Shown here piece after piece: positions 63,398 through 64,000 of a stretch of 64,000 nucleotides of DNA. Source of the DNA: Pseudonocardia sediminis (GTDB lineage Bacteria; Actinomycetota; Actinomycetes; Mycobacteriales; Pseudonocardiaceae); NCBI RefSeq assembly GCF_004217185.1, contig NZ_SHKL01000001.1:2788001-2852000 (forward strand). The letters are read 5' to 3'. The notes beneath the pieces were generated by a model that worked only from the letters and a program-made list of their open reading frames with translations, did not search any database and was not told the origin of the DNA. Position 1 is the stretch's first letter, and every line of letters begins with the position of its first letter. A program made the translations under genes and the position numbers.

Positions 63398-64000
63398 TCA
63401 GCTGGTGGCGCGCTTCTTGAGCTCGGCGGCGGCGGCACCGGGGTCCGAGGCGCCGTAGATGGCCCCACCCGCGACCGCGACCACCGCGCCGGCATCACGC
63501 ACCGACCCGATCGTGTCCGCCTTCACGCCACCGGCGATGGAGAACGGCACACCCGCGGCGCGACCGTCCTCGAGCAGCTGCTTGATCGTGTAACCCGGAC
63601 GCGCCTGCTCGTCGAGACCCGCGTGGATCTCCACGAAGTCCACACCCAGCTTCGCGACCTCCTGGATCCGCGCGACCCGCCCGTCGACGACACTGATCAT
63701 GTCCGCCACGACCTGCTTGCCGTACTTCTTCCCCGCCGCCACCGCACCACTGATGGTGTCGTTGTCGGCAGCACCCATCACCGTCACCAGGTCCGCGCCG
63801 GCCTCGAACGCCAGCGTCGCCTCCAGCTCACCGGCATCAGCGGTCTTCAGATCCGCGAACACCTGCTTGTCCGGGTGCGCCGCCTTGATCGCCGTCACCG
63901 CCGCGATACCCGCCGACTTCACCAACGGCGTACCCAGCTCGAGGATGTCCACGTGCTCGGCCACCTGACCCGCCAGCGTCAACGCCGACGGCAGATCCAA
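63398..64000 (-). CDS. hxlA: 3-hexulose-6-phosphate synthase (copy 2, 5' end outside window)
   Basis: The visible 200 residues, from [11 protein letters not shown] to KKRATS, equal copy 1 (55977) completely in protein and, where compared, in DNA. The gene is leftward and its first nine or so codons are beyond the window edge. Identity including silent positions implies recent duplication or ongoing gene conversion. The different downstream partner (a 94-residue protein instead of tkt) suggests separate regulation, perhaps for formaldehyde detoxification versus growth. Confidence 0.95.
   Translation of the reverse strand: MDLPSALTLAGQVAEHVDILELGTPLVKSAGIAAVTAIKAAHPDKQVFADLKTADAGELEATLAFEAGADLVTVMGAADNDTISGAVAAGKKYGKQVVADMISVVDGRVARIQEVAKLGVDFVEIHAGLDEQARPGYTIKQLLEDGRAAGVPFSIAGGVKADTIGSVRDAGAVVAVAGGAIYGASDPGAAAAELKKRATS

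Overview
The window is very GC-rich with short intergenic gaps and frequent ATGA/GTGA start-stop overlaps. The gene content (PadR/GntR/IclR regulators, a mycofactocin-type SDR, catabolic Rieske and P450 systems) points to an actinobacterium, most likely of the Pseudonocardia/Amycolatopsis kind; that placement is inference from gene content only.

Left part (1-8465): a run of alpha/beta hydrolases with Asp nucleophiles, a mycofactocin-type short-chain dehydrogenase, a PadR regulator, the remains of a CO-dehydrogenase-type cluster (a coxM tail joined to the start of another gene, then a coxS-coxG fusion with no large subunit), a BenE-type transporter, and MerR and DksA-like small regulators.

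Mobile and defence part (about 8878-21043): a solo end of an ISL3-type element, a GlxA-type regulator with a divergent small monooxygenase, a complete ISL3 element, a complete Wadjet jetABCD anti-plasmid operon, and an IS66 relic. The IS plus Wadjet segment is bounded by two outward-facing tRNA 3' halves (Thr-like and Val-like), each still followed by a hairpin that could be its terminator.

Catabolic part (21411-45690): (i) a GntR-controlled operon for an aromatic acid (amidohydrolase/decarboxylase, ring-fission-product hydrolase, Rieske dioxygenase alpha and beta, dihydrodiol-type SDR, class III extradiol dioxygenase); (ii) a leftward, translationally coupled operon with a cis-CaaD-like tautomerase, a hydrolase, a linalool dehydratase/isomerase-like protein, a DUF169 protein, an enoyl-CoA hydratase and a TetR regulator, with a perfect palindrome over its -10 region; (iii) DUF418, PPK2, LLM flavin oxidoreductase, a MarR/ABM pair, a P450 with a PDR-type reductase and a damaged IclR, YihY, DUF998, an SDR and a hydrolase.

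C1 part (45809-64000): rpiB, an isolated pqqA, katG, a cupredoxin-like protein, a PQQ-dependent alcohol dehydrogenase with the Asp-Tyr-Asp signature of lanthanide enzymes but no signal peptide, a tiny Cys-rich protein, two divergent GAF-LytTR regulators, then rpe, hxlA (hps), tkt, hxlB (phi), glpX and pfk, and a second hxlA in opposite orientation. Together these read as alcohol (probably methanol) oxidation to formaldehyde, fixation by the ribulose monophosphate cycle, and regeneration of ribulose 5-phosphate. The layout looks like a methylotrophy island built around an apparently cytoplasmic quinoprotein, which is the most unusual system in the window.
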